A DNA stretch of 7,862 bases from JBHIEE01 sp046760445 (GTDB lineage: Bacteria; Acidobacteriota; Aminicenantia; JdFR-78): NCBI GenBank assembly GCA_046760445.1, contig JBHIEE010000122.1, positions 1-7,862 of the forward strand, written 5' to 3'. The translations under genes and the position numbers were made by a program. Below, in pieces: positions 1 to 6,810 of this stretch (the first letter of the stretch is position 1; the number at the start of each line of letters is the position of its first letter). The notes under the pieces are model-generated. The model worked only from the letters and a program-made list of their open reading frames with translations. It made no database searches and was not told where the DNA came from.

Positions 1-89
1 AATGTCAAATAACTAAATGTCAAAACCGTGAAGTGTAAAGCGTAAATCGTAAGGTATTATTTATCACTTTACCCTTTACTCTTTACTCT
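1..89. repeat. Short AT-rich repeats downstream of the cystathionine lyase gene
   Basis: This is non-coding DNA just past the stop codon of the minus-strand gene at 90. AATGTCAAA occurs twice, at 1-9 and 16-24. A 7-base unit (YCTTTAC type) is repeated in tandem at about 67-92 and runs into the stop codon. TAAATCGTAA at 43-52 is repeated inverted at 90-99, giving a possible 10-bp stem with a 37-base loop. No run of Ts follows the stem on the minus strand, so I do not call it an intrinsic terminator. It looks like the low-complexity repeat debris seen in other gaps of this window. Confidence 0.45.
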
Positions 90-1238
90 TTACGATTTAT
101 ATTTGTTAAATGCATTATCTAAATCTTCAATTAAATCTTCCCAATGCTCAATTCCTACTGAGATTCTAACAAGCTCATCAGAAAGACCGAACTTTAGTCG
201 TTCTTCTTTTGGAATAGAAGAATGAGTCATAGAAGCAGGATGTTCAATTAAAGATTCCACTCCACCTAAACTTTCAGCTAAGGAAATAATCTGAGTTGAA
301 CTGACCAATTTTTCAGCATCTTCAATATTTCCTTTAAGTTCAAAAGAAATCATCCCCCCAAATCCTCTCATCTGTTTTTTAGCCAGTCGGTGTTGAGGAT
401 GAGAAGGAAGTCCTGGATAATAAATTTTTTTTACTTTGGGATGATTCTCCAAGTACCGAGCAATAGCTAATGCATTTTGATTGTGCCGTTCCATCCGGAG
501 AGCTAAAGTCTTTATTCCTCTCAGGACTAACCAACAATCAAATGGTCCTGGAACTGCTCCTACTGCATTCTGATAAAAAGCAAGTTGTTCATAAATTTCT
601 TTGTTTGAGGTGACAATTGCTCCTCCTATTAAATCACAATGCCCACCTAAATATTTGGAAGCGCTATGAACAACGATATCCGTTCCTAAGTTAAGCGGCT
701 GCTGAAAATAAGGGGTAGCAAAAGTATTATCCACTACCACCAGACAATCTTTTTCTTTAGCAATTTTACTTACTGCTTCTAAATCAATGATTTTTAACAA
801 AGGATTGGTTGGAGATTCTATCCAGATTAATTTTGTCTCTTTTTTAATTGCTTTTTCGATTTTTCTTAAATCTGTCGTATCAACAAAGTCAAATTCTATT
901 TCATAATTCCGATACAACTCAGTAAACAACCGATGAGTCCCACCATAAAGATCCTGTTCTGCTACTATATGGTTACCACTTTTTAAAAGATTCATTATAG
1001 TATTTATAGCCGCCATTCCACTGGAAAAAGCTAAACCATATTTGCCATTTTCTAAAGCAGCAATGTTTTTTTCTAAGGCAGTTCGAGTTGGATTTTGAGT
1101 CCGAGAATATTCATAACCTTTATGTTTACCAGGTGCTTCCTGGACATAGGTTGAAGTTTGATAAATAGGTATAATAATAGCACCTGTTGATGGATCTGGC
1201 TTTTGTCCTATATGAATGGCTTTTGTTTCAAATTTCAT
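90..1238 (-). CDS. Cystathionine gamma-lyase / gamma-synthase family PLP enzyme
   Basis: A 382-residue member of the Cys/Met metabolism PLP-dependent family (cystathionine gamma-lyase, gamma-synthase and beta-lyase), full length for the family. Visible landmarks are the phosphate-binding YSR (Tyr44, Arg46), SSGMAA (72-77), Tyr98 that stacks on PLP, ESPTNP (141-146), Asp170 that contacts the pyridine nitrogen, the PLP-binding Lys195 in SASKYLGGH, SLGGVESL followed by HPASMTH (323-339), and the substrate carboxylate-binding Arg358. It should be a cytosolic tetramer. GAGGAGG at 1244-1250 lies five bases before the ATG and fixes the start. The upstream neighbour on the same strand is a cystathionine beta-synthase core, so cystathionine gamma-lyase (MccB-like: cystathionine to cysteine, 2-oxobutyrate and ammonia) is the likeliest role. 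Sequence alone does not exclude gamma-synthase or a broader gamma-eliminating lyase. I see no convincing promoter of its own, so cotranscription with the upstream gene is possible. Confidence 0.93.
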   Translation of the reverse strand: MKFETKAIHIGQKPDPSTGAIIIPIYQTSTYVQEAPGKHKGYEYSRTQNPTRTALEKNIAALENGKYGLAFSSGMAAINTIMNLLKSGNHIVAEQDLYGGTHRLFTELYRNYEIEFDFVDTTDLRKIEKAIKKETKLIWIESPTNPLLKIIDLEAVSKIAKEKDCLVVVDNTFATPYFQQPLNLGTDIVVHSASKYLGGHCDLIGGAIVTSNKEIYEQLAFYQNAVGAVPGPFDCWLVLRGIKTLALRMERHNQNALAIARYLENHPKVKKIYYPGLPSHPQHRLAKKQMRGFGGMISFELKGNIEDAEKLVSSTQIISLAESLGGVESLIEHPASMTHSSIPKEERLKFGLSDELVRISVGIEHWEDLIEDLDNAFNKYKS

Positions 1239-1262
1239 TGCTTCCTCCTCAGAGCGTATTTA

Positions 1263-1275
1263 AGTTTTGAAAACT
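1263..1275. promoter_or_regulatory. 13-bp palindrome upstream of the lyase gene
   Basis: AGTTTTGAAAACT is a perfect 6+1+6 palindrome, about 25 bases upstream of the lyase start codon and just upstream of its ribosome binding site. It could be an operator or may be chance in AT-rich DNA. No matching second copy was seen in the window. Confidence 0.25.
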
Positions 1276-1333
1276 CTCTCTATGAAATAATAATAGTACT
1301 CGGGATAGCATTTTGGACATTAAGCATTTGCCC

Positions 1334-1440
1334 TCGTCCTGGTTCCACTGAGGTCACCACGGCTCGGCTGAGCTCGCCGAAGCCGAAGTGAGGCTTCGGG
1401 CCGAAGGGAATTTGTTTGTAATTTGTGATTTGTAATTTAA
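1334..1440. repeat. GC-rich palindromic repeat element with AT-rich tail
   Basis: About 75 GC-rich bases (1334-1408) interrupt an AT-rich gap between the two sulfur genes. Inside are a near-perfect palindrome at 1365-1379 (CGGC, T, GAGCTC, GCCG) and an 8-bp stem CCGAAGCC (1377-1384) / GGCTTCGG (1392-1399). The right arm of that stem can instead pair with CCGAAG at 1401-1406, so two structures compete. An AT tail follows in which short TTTGT/ATTTGTGATTT units recur (1410-1440). The motif CCACTGAGGTCACC (1345-1358) recurs with 12 of 14 matches at 7725-7738, and ATTTGTGATTT recurs inverted next to the GC hairpin at the right edge. This supports a dispersed non-coding repeat. The short plus-strand open frame across it (1203-1391) has no ribosome binding site and no recognisable protein. 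Confidence 0.6.
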
Positions 1441-1482
1441 ATAAATCTTTGTCATCTTACTTCTCATAGCTGAATAATTATT

Positions 1483-2451
1483 TTATATAAATCCTTTTTC
1501 TCTCATCCAATCATCATTAAATATCTTACTTAAATATCTTGAACCTGTATCAGGGAGAATGACTACTATTGTCTTATCTTCAAATAAATTTCTGGCTAAT
1601 TTTAAAGAAGCCCAGACAGCAGCACCACTCGAACCTCCAGCAAAAATTCCTTCTTCTTTAACTAACCTTCGAGTCATCAAAAAAGAGTCTTTATCGTTGA
1701 CCTGAATAAAATCATCAATAACCTCAAAATCTAAAGCTTCACAAAGCATATCCTCACCAATTCCTTCCACTAAATAAATGTGAGGTTCAATGAGTTTTTT
1801 GTTTTTAAAATAATCATAATATATAGACCCAATCGGATCTACTCCAATTACTTTTATTTCTGAATTTTTTTCTTTGAGATACCTCCCTGCTCCTGAGATG
1901 GTTCCTCCTGTTCCTGCCCCGGCAACAAGATAATCAATTTTGCCTTCAGTTTGCTCCCAGATCTCTGGGCCAGTAGTAACATAGTGAGCTTCAATATTTT
2001 TAGGATTATGATATTGGTTAACATAAAATGAATTTGGAGTTTCTTGAGTAATTCTTTTTGCTACTTGATAATAACTCTCCGGAGAGTCAGGTGGCACCTC
2101 AGTGGGACAGACAATTACCTCTGCCCCAAAGGCTTTCATTAAATTGATTTTTTCTTCACTCATTTTATCAGGAATAGTAAATATTATTTTATATCCTTTA
2201 ACTGCCGCATAAATTGCTACTCCTACCCCTGTGTTTCCTGAAGTGCATTCAACAATTGTCCCTCCTGGCTTAAGCAAGCCATTCTTCTCTGCATCTTTAA
2301 TTATGTAAAGAGCCATTCTGTCTTTGACACTTCCTCCAGGATTAAAAAATTCAAGTTTAGCTAAGATAGTTGGTTTAATTCCTTGAGTAACCCGATTCAA
2401 CTTGACCAAAGGTGTCCTGCCAATGGTTTGTAGAATATTTTCAAAATACAT
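1483..2451 (-). CDS. Cystathionine beta-synthase, catalytic core only
   Basis: A 322-residue fold-type II PLP enzyme that should condense homocysteine with serine to cystathionine. Visible are the PLP lysine Lys43 in GGSVKDR, the substrate loop TSGNTG (70-75), the phosphate-binding GTGGT (180-184) and GGSSG (272-276) with the serine that contacts the pyridine nitrogen. Features favouring cystathionine beta-synthase over O-acetylserine sulfhydrylase are IPDKMSEEK (93-101), DSPES (122-126), EGIG (229-232) and the terminal WMREKGF (315-321). The protein stops there, without the C-terminal pair of CBS domains that regulates animal enzymes. A GTG at 2478 would add nine residues. I chose the ATG at 2451 because GAGG lies six bases before it and the N-terminus then matches the family. 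The downstream same-strand lyase makes a reverse transsulfuration pair. Cysteine synthase activity with other serine esters remains possible. Confidence 0.9.
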   Translation of the reverse strand: MYFENILQTIGRTPLVKLNRVTQGIKPTILAKLEFFNPGGSVKDRMALYIIKDAEKNGLLKPGGTIVECTSGNTGVGVAIYAAVKGYKIIFTIPDKMSEEKINLMKAFGAEVIVCPTEVPPDSPESYYQVAKRITQETPNSFYVNQYHNPKNIEAHYVTTGPEIWEQTEGKIDYLVAGAGTGGTISGAGRYLKEKNSEIKVIGVDPIGSIYYDYFKNKKLIEPHIYLVEGIGEDMLCEALDFEVIDDFIQVNDKDSFLMTRRLVKEEGIFAGGSSGAAVWASLKLARNLFEDKTIVVILPDTGSRYLSKIFNDDWMREKGFI

Positions 2452-2508
2452 CTCATACCTCATAATATAGTTAATCACTTTATTCTCTACCTATTCTTCA
2501 CGCTTAGC

Positions 2509-2537
2509 ATAATATAATTTCCGCCTATTCCTGTCAA
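2509..2537 (-). promoter_or_regulatory. Sigma70-type promoter for the CBS/lyase unit
   Basis: Read on the minus strand, TTGACA (2532-2537) and TATTAT (2509-2514) are separated by exactly 17 bases. Transcription would begin near 2502, giving a leader of about 50 bases before the ATG at 2451. No riboswitch or T-box structure was recognised in that leader. Confidence 0.75.
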
Positions 2538-2605
2538 GATTGCATTATTTTTCGAAACAAAAATGAAAAATGTCTTTTATGTTTTAACCTAAAAGAATTT
2601 TTAAT

Positions 2606-2634
2606 TTGACATTCCATTGTTTAAGAGCTATAAA
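2606..2634 (+). promoter_or_regulatory. Sigma70-type promoter for the lytic transglycosylase
   Basis: TTGACA (2606-2611) and TATAAA (2629-2634) are 17 bases apart, close to consensus. Transcription would start near 2641, leaving a leader of about 19 bases with AGGAG at 2651-2655 ahead of the ATG at 2660. It faces away from the CBS promoter; the two -35 boxes are 68 bases apart. Confidence 0.8.
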
Positions 2635-2659
2635 TTTTTAGTCGGGAAATAGGAGAAAA

Positions 2660-4519
2660 ATGAGCAAAAAATGGAAAAACTTGCTGCCGAGAAAGAGGAA
2701 TTTCTATCTCTTAAATTTGGCTTTTGGAAAAAAATCAAAGAATAAGAGATTCGCTCTTTTAATCCTTATTATAATTTTTACCTTTCTCTTCTGGGCTTGC
2801 TCTTCCCACCGTCCAACCCAAAAAGAAATCAAAAGCGAACCCTCCCCAACTCCTTCAGAGATTCAAAAACAACAAGAGCTTGAGCCAGAGGGGGAAACCC
2901 TGATTCCTCCAGAGGAAAAGGAAGGGAGTGACGAGGCCTCTCTAATTCAAGAAAAAGCTGGTACCGAAGAGAATGAAGAAGCTTCAGCCTTGATAGAAGA
3001 AGCTATGGACGCTTACCAGGATGCTCAGCTTGCCTGGGAAAGGGGAGATTTTGACACGGCCTTGACTGCTTTGGATGAAGCCTACAGCCTTATCCTGAGG
3101 GCAAAACTGCCCCAAGATTCACCTCTCATTCAGGAAAAAAACGATCTCAGGCTGTTGATTGCCCGAAGGATTCAAGAAATCTATGCTTCACGCCTGGTTA
3201 CAGTCGGGGATAAAAACAAAACCATTCCCCTTGTTGAAAACAAGTATGTCAAAGAAGAAATCAAGCTCTTCCAGACAAAAGAAAGAAAATACTTTGAGGA
3301 ATCTTTCAAACGTTCAGGCCATTACAGGAAGATGATCATTAAGGAATTGAAAAAGGTCGGTCTTCCTGAAGAGCTATCCTGGCTTCCCCTCATAGAGAGC
3401 GGCTTTAAAGTGAGGGCTCTGTCCCGAGCTCGAGCCCTGGGTCTGTGGCAGTTTATTTCTTCAACAGGATATCGTTTTGATTTAAAGCGTGACCGCTGGG
3501 TTGATGAAAGAATGGATCCCATAAAATCCACTCAAGCAGCCACAAAATATCTTACCGAGCTTCATTCCCTGTTTGGAGATTGGACAACTGCCTTGGCCGC
3601 CTATAACTGCGGAGAGCTTAGAGTGCAAAATGTCATTCGGTCCCAGCGCATAAATTACCTCGACAATTTCTGGGACCTTTATATTATGCTGCCTCGTGAA
3701 ACAGCGCGCTTTGTTCCTCGCTTTATCGCAGCTCTCCTTATCATCAGCAACCCAGAAAAATACGGTTTCAATCTTCTTTCCCCTGATCCTCCTCTGAAAT
3801 ACGAAATAATCTCCATCAACCGGCCAGTCAAACTTTCATCCCTTTCGAAAACTCTGGGGTTGAAAGCCGAGGAGCTGACATCTTTCAATCCTGAACTTCG
3901 TCATGACGCCACTCCTGACTATAAGTACCTATTAAAAGTCCCGGTTGGGATGAGCAAAAAAGCCAAGATTGCGGTGAATGCTCTTCCTCGCTGGATCCCT
4001 CCTGAAGCCACGTACATCGTGCATTATGTTCGAAGGGGCGAGACGCTCTCTAGGATTGCCAGCCGTTACAGAACATCTGTCTCAGCAATTGCCCGTTTGA
4101 ATCGCCTGCGCCGCGTTCACCTCATCAGACCTGGACAAAGACTTAAAATTCCAGTCAGAGGAAGAAGATATATATCTACTTCAGCACTTAAGTCAATTAA
4201 GCTTGGACAAGAAATTACCTACACTGTAAAAAGAGGAGATTCTCTTTACCACCTCGCCAAAATCTTTAACACTACTGTTCGAAGAATAAAACAGGATAAT
4301 AAACTCAAAAGCAATGTCCTCCATATCGGTCAGAAGCTTGTGATTCAATCAGGAAGACCAGAGGGTGCTATCGTTTATAAAGTCAAAGCTGGAGATACCC
4401 CCTTTGACATTGCTAAGAAATTTGGGATGAATCTTAACGATTTACTGGGTTTGAACGGTCTTAGTACCAGGTCAAAAATCTATCCTGGACAGGAACTCTG
4501 GGTCATTCCTAAAAAATAA
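2660..4519 (+). CDS. mltD: MltD-like membrane-bound lytic transglycosylase with three LysM domains
   Basis: A 619-residue envelope enzyme predicted to cleave the MurNAc-GlcNAc bond of peptidoglycan, forming 1,6-anhydro ends. Residues 1-30 are basic, 31-46 hydrophobic, and FWAC (Cys47) is a slightly off-consensus lipobox, so it is probably a lipoprotein. Residues 48-110 are an acidic, Pro/Glu-rich linker. Residues 111-178 look like one or two TPR-type helical hairpins (YQDAQLAWERGDFDTAL). The SLT domain spans about 225-365, with catalytic Glu246 in LPLIESGF, GLWQF (261-265) and ALAAYNCG (311-318). After a degenerate LysM-like stretch (382-428), three LysM repeats that should bind peptidoglycan lie at about 452-498, 519-563 and 571-617. 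AGGAG just before the ATG supports the start. The coding DNA looks more GC-rich than the sulfur genes. No clear hairpin terminator follows. The symbol is given by architecture. Confidence 0.92.
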   Translation: MSKKWKNLLPRKRNFYLLNLAFGKKSKNKRFALLILIIIFTFLFWACSSHRPTQKEIKSEPSPTPSEIQKQQELEPEGETLIPPEEKEGSDEASLIQEKAGTEENEEASALIEEAMDAYQDAQLAWERGDFDTALTALDEAYSLILRAKLPQDSPLIQEKNDLRLLIARRIQEIYASRLVTVGDKNKTIPLVENKYVKEEIKLFQTKERKYFEESFKRSGHYRKMIIKELKKVGLPEELSWLPLIESGFKVRALSRARALGLWQFISSTGYRFDLKRDRWVDERMDPIKSTQAATKYLTELHSLFGDWTTALAAYNCGELRVQNVIRSQRINYLDNFWDLYIMLPRETARFVPRFIAALLIISNPEKYGFNLLSPDPPLKYEIISINRPVKLSSLSKTLGLKAEELTSFNPELRHDATPDYKYLLKVPVGMSKKAKIAVNALPRWIPPEATYIVHYVRRGETLSRIASRYRTSVSAIARLNRLRRVHLIRPGQRLKIPVRGRRYISTSALKSIKLGQEITYTVKRGDSLYHLAKIFNTTVRRIKQDNKLKSNVLHIGQKLVIQSGRPEGAIVYKVKAGDTPFDIAKKFGMNLNDLLGLNGLSTRSKIYPGQELWVIPKK

Positions 4520-4581
4520 ATCGAAAAGAAGAAAAACTTTTAAAACAAGGTTTGATCCCAAACTAACTCAATTAATTCAAA

Positions 4582-4608
4582 TTGTCTTTTCATCTAAATT
4601 CATATAGT
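4582..4608 (+). promoter_or_regulatory. Possible promoter for the porin-like gene
   Basis: TTGTCT (4582-4587) and TATAGT (4603-4608) are 15 bases apart, shorter than ideal. A TATGAT at 4608-4613 is the other -10 candidate, but its spacing is too long. This is the best candidate in the short gap before the gene at 4635, but it is weak. Confidence 0.35.
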
Positions 4609-4634
4609 ATGATTTTGTTATTTTGGCGTGAAAA

Positions 4635-5330
4635 ATGAAGAAATTTATTTGGCTTCTTATTTTAGCTGTAACTTTGAATTTGAATGCAGATGTGGGTTAC
4701 CAGCTTGATCTCACTTCACGTTATATTTGGAGGGGCTTTGATCTGTTCCCGCAAAACAATCCAGCACTACAACCTTCCATCACCTATAATTTTGGGGAAT
4801 CTGGATTTTCAATCCAATTATGGTGCAGTTTTTCTCTAAGTAAGAGAAATAGACTGAAATATTCTGATGAAATTGATTTAACTCTAACTTATAATTTTAA
4901 AATTTCTGAGGATTTTTCTCTTCAGGCAGGTTTTACTCATTACGGCTGGTATTTTGCAGAGAATTTTTCCTTCAAAGATTCAACGACTCAAGAATTTTTT
5001 GTTTCTGCTGAACTCATTGATGTCTTTCTCCGTCCAACTCTTACTGTTTACTATGACACCAATTTAGGCGATGGATTTTATATACTTCTGGAAAGCGGAC
5101 ACTCTGTAAAATTGTCTCATACAGTAACTATCGATTTATCCACTTCTCTCGGGTACAATGCAGGACAATGGGTCGAAGATTCTGGATTCAGTGATTTGAA
5201 TTTCGGCGTCTCTATTCCCTTTAAATTAAATAACTTAACTATTTCACCCTTTTTCAATTACACACTTGTTTTCCTCGATTCTATCAATAAAAATAACGAA
5301 ATATGGTTTGGTATCTCTTTCACATTATGA
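4635..5330 (+). CDS. TorF/Gcw_chp-like outer-membrane beta-barrel protein
   Basis: A 231-residue protein with a typical signal peptide (about residues 1-18, cleavage after NLNA) followed by alternating hydrophobic and polar strands ending in strand-like sequence FGISFTL, as expected for an outer-membrane barrel. The segment LTSRYIWRGFDLF (26-38) followed by PALQPSITY (43-51) resembles the start of the TorF-family putative porins (formerly Gcw_chp). Aromatic girdle residues are common throughout (YGWYF, VYYD, FFNYTLVF). The length fits small barrels of 10-12 strands. The ribosome binding site is weak (GGCGTGA ahead of the ATG), so translation may be modest or the start may rely on AT-rich context. 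No gene overlaps it. Family assignment is by motif resemblance; the transported solute is unknown. Confidence 0.7.
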   Translation: MKKFIWLLILAVTLNLNADVGYQLDLTSRYIWRGFDLFPQNNPALQPSITYNFGESGFSIQLWCSFSLSKRNRLKYSDEIDLTLTYNFKISEDFSLQAGFTHYGWYFAENFSFKDSTTQEFFVSAELIDVFLRPTLTVYYDTNLGDGFYILLESGHSVKLSHTVTIDLSTSLGYNAGQWVEDSGFSDLNFGVSIPFKLNNLTISPFFNYTLVFLDSINKNNEIWFGISFTL

Positions 5331-5464
5331 TTTCAATCTGCTTTAAGAAGAATTATTAAGTCTTTAGGTCCAAGCTCAAACAAACTAAATTTTTTAACTG
5401 ATCTTGAGCCAAAATCATCTCATTAGGACAAAAATTTTTGAAAACTAATAAGCGTAACTTTTCG

Positions 5465-5483
5465 TAGTAAACTATAGTTACTA
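5465..5483. promoter_or_regulatory. Imperfect palindrome before the secreted LolA-like gene
   Basis: TAGTAA (5465-5470), one unpaired A, CTATAG (itself a palindrome) and TTACTA (5478-5483) form a nearly symmetric 19-base site, just upstream of the AGGAGGT ribosome binding site of the gene at 5502. It contains a TATAGT that could be a -10 box, though no good -35 box lies 16-18 bases upstream. It may be an operator or a short leader hairpin. Confidence 0.3.
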
Positions 5484-5501
5484 ATTACAGGAGGTCTAAA
5501 T

Positions 5502-6326
5502 ATGGAGTGGAATTTTATGAAAACAAAGACAAAATTTATTTCTTTTGTTTTGATGCTGGGAGCAGTTGTAACTCTTCATTTTCCTGCTTTTGCTCAAGAG
5601 ACCGAGCTTATGCTTCTGCTCGATAGAGTCTCGGAACAGCTGGATTCGTACCCCGAGTATGATAGCTGGAAGGCCTCGGTTGTTTCTACCACAACCAAAA
5701 TGGATAAAAACTGGCAGCCTAAGAAGGTAACAATCGTTAAAAAAATACTCGAAATAGCTAACAACGAGGAAACTGAGGAAGTGTTGCAGGCTCTGGAAAC
5801 AGAAAAGGGAAAGACGAAAGATGTTACGGAAAAATACATCAAGGAAGCCAAGAAGCAAAGAGAAAAAGCTAAAAAGAAAGAACGAGAAAGAAAGCTCAAA
5901 AGGAAAAAGGAAAATAACGAGAGAAAGGTAGAATTGGCCTGGGATGATATTTTTCCCTTTAGCGAAGAAAAAAGAATAAATTATAATTTTATCAAGTTGG
6001 AAGATTCTTATATTGATGACCTGCCAGTTTATGTCCTTGAATCCAGAGCAAAAATCAAAAATGAAAAGCTTTGGGAGGGAAAATATTACATTGATAAAGA
6101 TAGTTTCAATGTTTTAAAAGTAGACTTAAAGCCTTCGAAAAACCCTAAGTTTGTCAAGGAATTAGAGATGGAGATGAGCTTCCAGGTGATTCCACAAGGC
6201 TATTTTGTCTTGAAGAAGTCAAGGATGCGGATTAATGGAGGCATATTTATCAAACGTATAAGGATAACAGTTGAGGAAGAGTATTCAGATTATGAAATAA
6301 TTAATTCAGAAGAAGCTGGGATTTAG
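5502..6326 (+). CDS. Secreted LolA-like protein with basic helical insert
   Basis: A 274-residue exported protein. AGGAGGT six bases ahead of the ATG decides this start. A second Met at residue 6 begins a classical signal peptide core (FISFVLMLGAVVTLHFPAFA, cleavage near residue 31). Residues 32-90 are mixed helix. Residues 100-145 are extremely charged and mostly basic, with Lys/Arg/Glu runs typical of a single long helix or coiled coil. Residues 155-266 are predominantly beta-strand (GKYYIDKDSFNVLKVDLK, MEMSFQVIPQGYFVLKKSRM). That last part resembles the half-barrel of LolA-like outer-membrane lipoprotein-sorting proteins, where 'G..YIDK..F.VLK' strands recur. Its place after another outer-membrane gene fits an envelope role. 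It is not classical LolA, since the basic segment is additional. The function, and whether it binds lipid, are unknown. Confidence 0.65.
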   Translation: MEWNFMKTKTKFISFVLMLGAVVTLHFPAFAQETELMLLLDRVSEQLDSYPEYDSWKASVVSTTTKMDKNWQPKKVTIVKKILEIANNEETEEVLQALETEKGKTKDVTEKYIKEAKKQREKAKKKERERKLKRKKENNERKVELAWDDIFPFSEEKRINYNFIKLEDSYIDDLPVYVLESRAKIKNEKLWEGKYYIDKDSFNVLKVDLKPSKNPKFVKELEMEMSFQVIPQGYFVLKKSRMRINGGIFIKRIRITVEEEYSDYEIINSEEAGI

Positions 6327-6417
6327 TCTGTTAATTTCGTATGGGAAAGGTTAAAAGCGAGGAAAGCAAGACAGACAAGATAAACAAATCAGTCGCTCGA
6401 TATACTCACTACAAGAT

Positions 6418-6550
6418 CAAGCCCTAAATCCTAATATCGAAATCCCGTAAAGGGACGAAGTCCCAACGGGACTTTTCGTCCTAAACAATACCAAAATCCG
6501 AATATTTAAATTCAAAACAATTTACTACAGAGATTAGAGAAAAAACTTAA
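6418..6550. repeat. Dispersed-repeat-like element with a strong hairpin
   Basis: AT-rich flanks surround a GC-rich core, a layout typical of dispersed intergenic repeats in uncultured bacteria. The core folds as GGACGAA (6453-6459) and GTCCC (6460-6464), loop AAC, then GGGAC (6468-6472), a two-base TT bulge and TTCGTCC (6475-6481). An alternative pairing uses GGGAC/GTCCC (6452-6456 with 6460-6464) inside CCCGT/ACGGG (6444-6448 with 6466-6470). The flanks (CCCTAAATCCTAATATCGAA on the left and AAACAATACCAAAATCCGAA on the right) look like a pattern I recall from such repeats, but no second copy is in this window. The rest of 6327-6624 holds no supportable gene. Confidence 0.5.
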
Positions 6551-6624
6551 AATCTTAGGAACTACTTAAGGTATTTTCACGTATATATATATATGAGAAT
6601 GAAAATTAATGAAAGGAGGCAAAA

Positions 6625-6792
6625 ATGAGATTCAAAGAGAAAGCGGGAATACTGATTCTCAGTATTGTTATTACTTTGGTGGGATTCAATCTTATTGTTT
6701 CCCAAGCTGCAGTTGATTTAGTGAAAGTAGGCAAAGCAGCAGGTTATGAGATAGTAGCTAATACAGTTGAAAACCCTAGCCAGATAGGTTAG
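6625..6792 (+). CDS. Small signal-anchor protein, 55 residues, unknown function
   Basis: An ORF of 55 codons preceded by AAGGAGG (6613-6619), five bases before the ATG, one of the best ribosome binding sites in the window. The protein has a basic start (MRFKEK), a hydrophobic stretch at residues 7-27 (AGILILSIVITLVGFNLIVSQ) and a short polar tail beginning AVDLVKVGKAAG. SQA|AV is a plausible signal peptidase site, which would release a peptide of about 27 residues; otherwise it is a single-pass inner-membrane protein. It ends with TAG at 6790-6792, and the same frame stays open afterwards apart from one TAA at 6808, so it may instead be the 5' part of a decayed gene. I do not recognise it. 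A 13-base TA alternation (6582-6594) lies upstream, but no clear -35/-10 pair was found. Confidence 0.6.
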   Translation: MRFKEKAGILILSIVITLVGFNLIVSQAAVDLVKVGKAAGYEIVANTVENPSQIG

Positions 6793-6810
6793 GACTTCAC
6801 AAGTAGGTAA

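Noticed and set aside
1203..1391. 62-codon plus-strand ORF
   Set aside because: It overlaps the lyase gene start, has no ribosome binding site, and its C-terminal part is a translation of the GC-rich repeat.
3322..3888. Minus-strand ORFs of 69 codons inside the transglycosylase gene
   Set aside because: They are antisense shadows of a well-supported gene, with no family resemblance.
5374..5409. Inverted repeat GCTCAA / TTGAGC as a terminator for the porin-like gene
   Set aside because: Only six base pairs with a 24-base loop and no following T-run.
5496..5899. Minus-strand ORFs of about 100-120 codons opposite the secreted protein gene
   Set aside because: Their Phe/Ser/Leu-rich content is the complement of the Lys/Glu-rich segment; the plus frame has a perfect ribosome binding site and signal peptide.
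6341..6427. 28-codon plus-strand ORF beginning MGKVKSEESK
   Set aside because: It has no ribosome binding site and its end lies in the repeat-like element.
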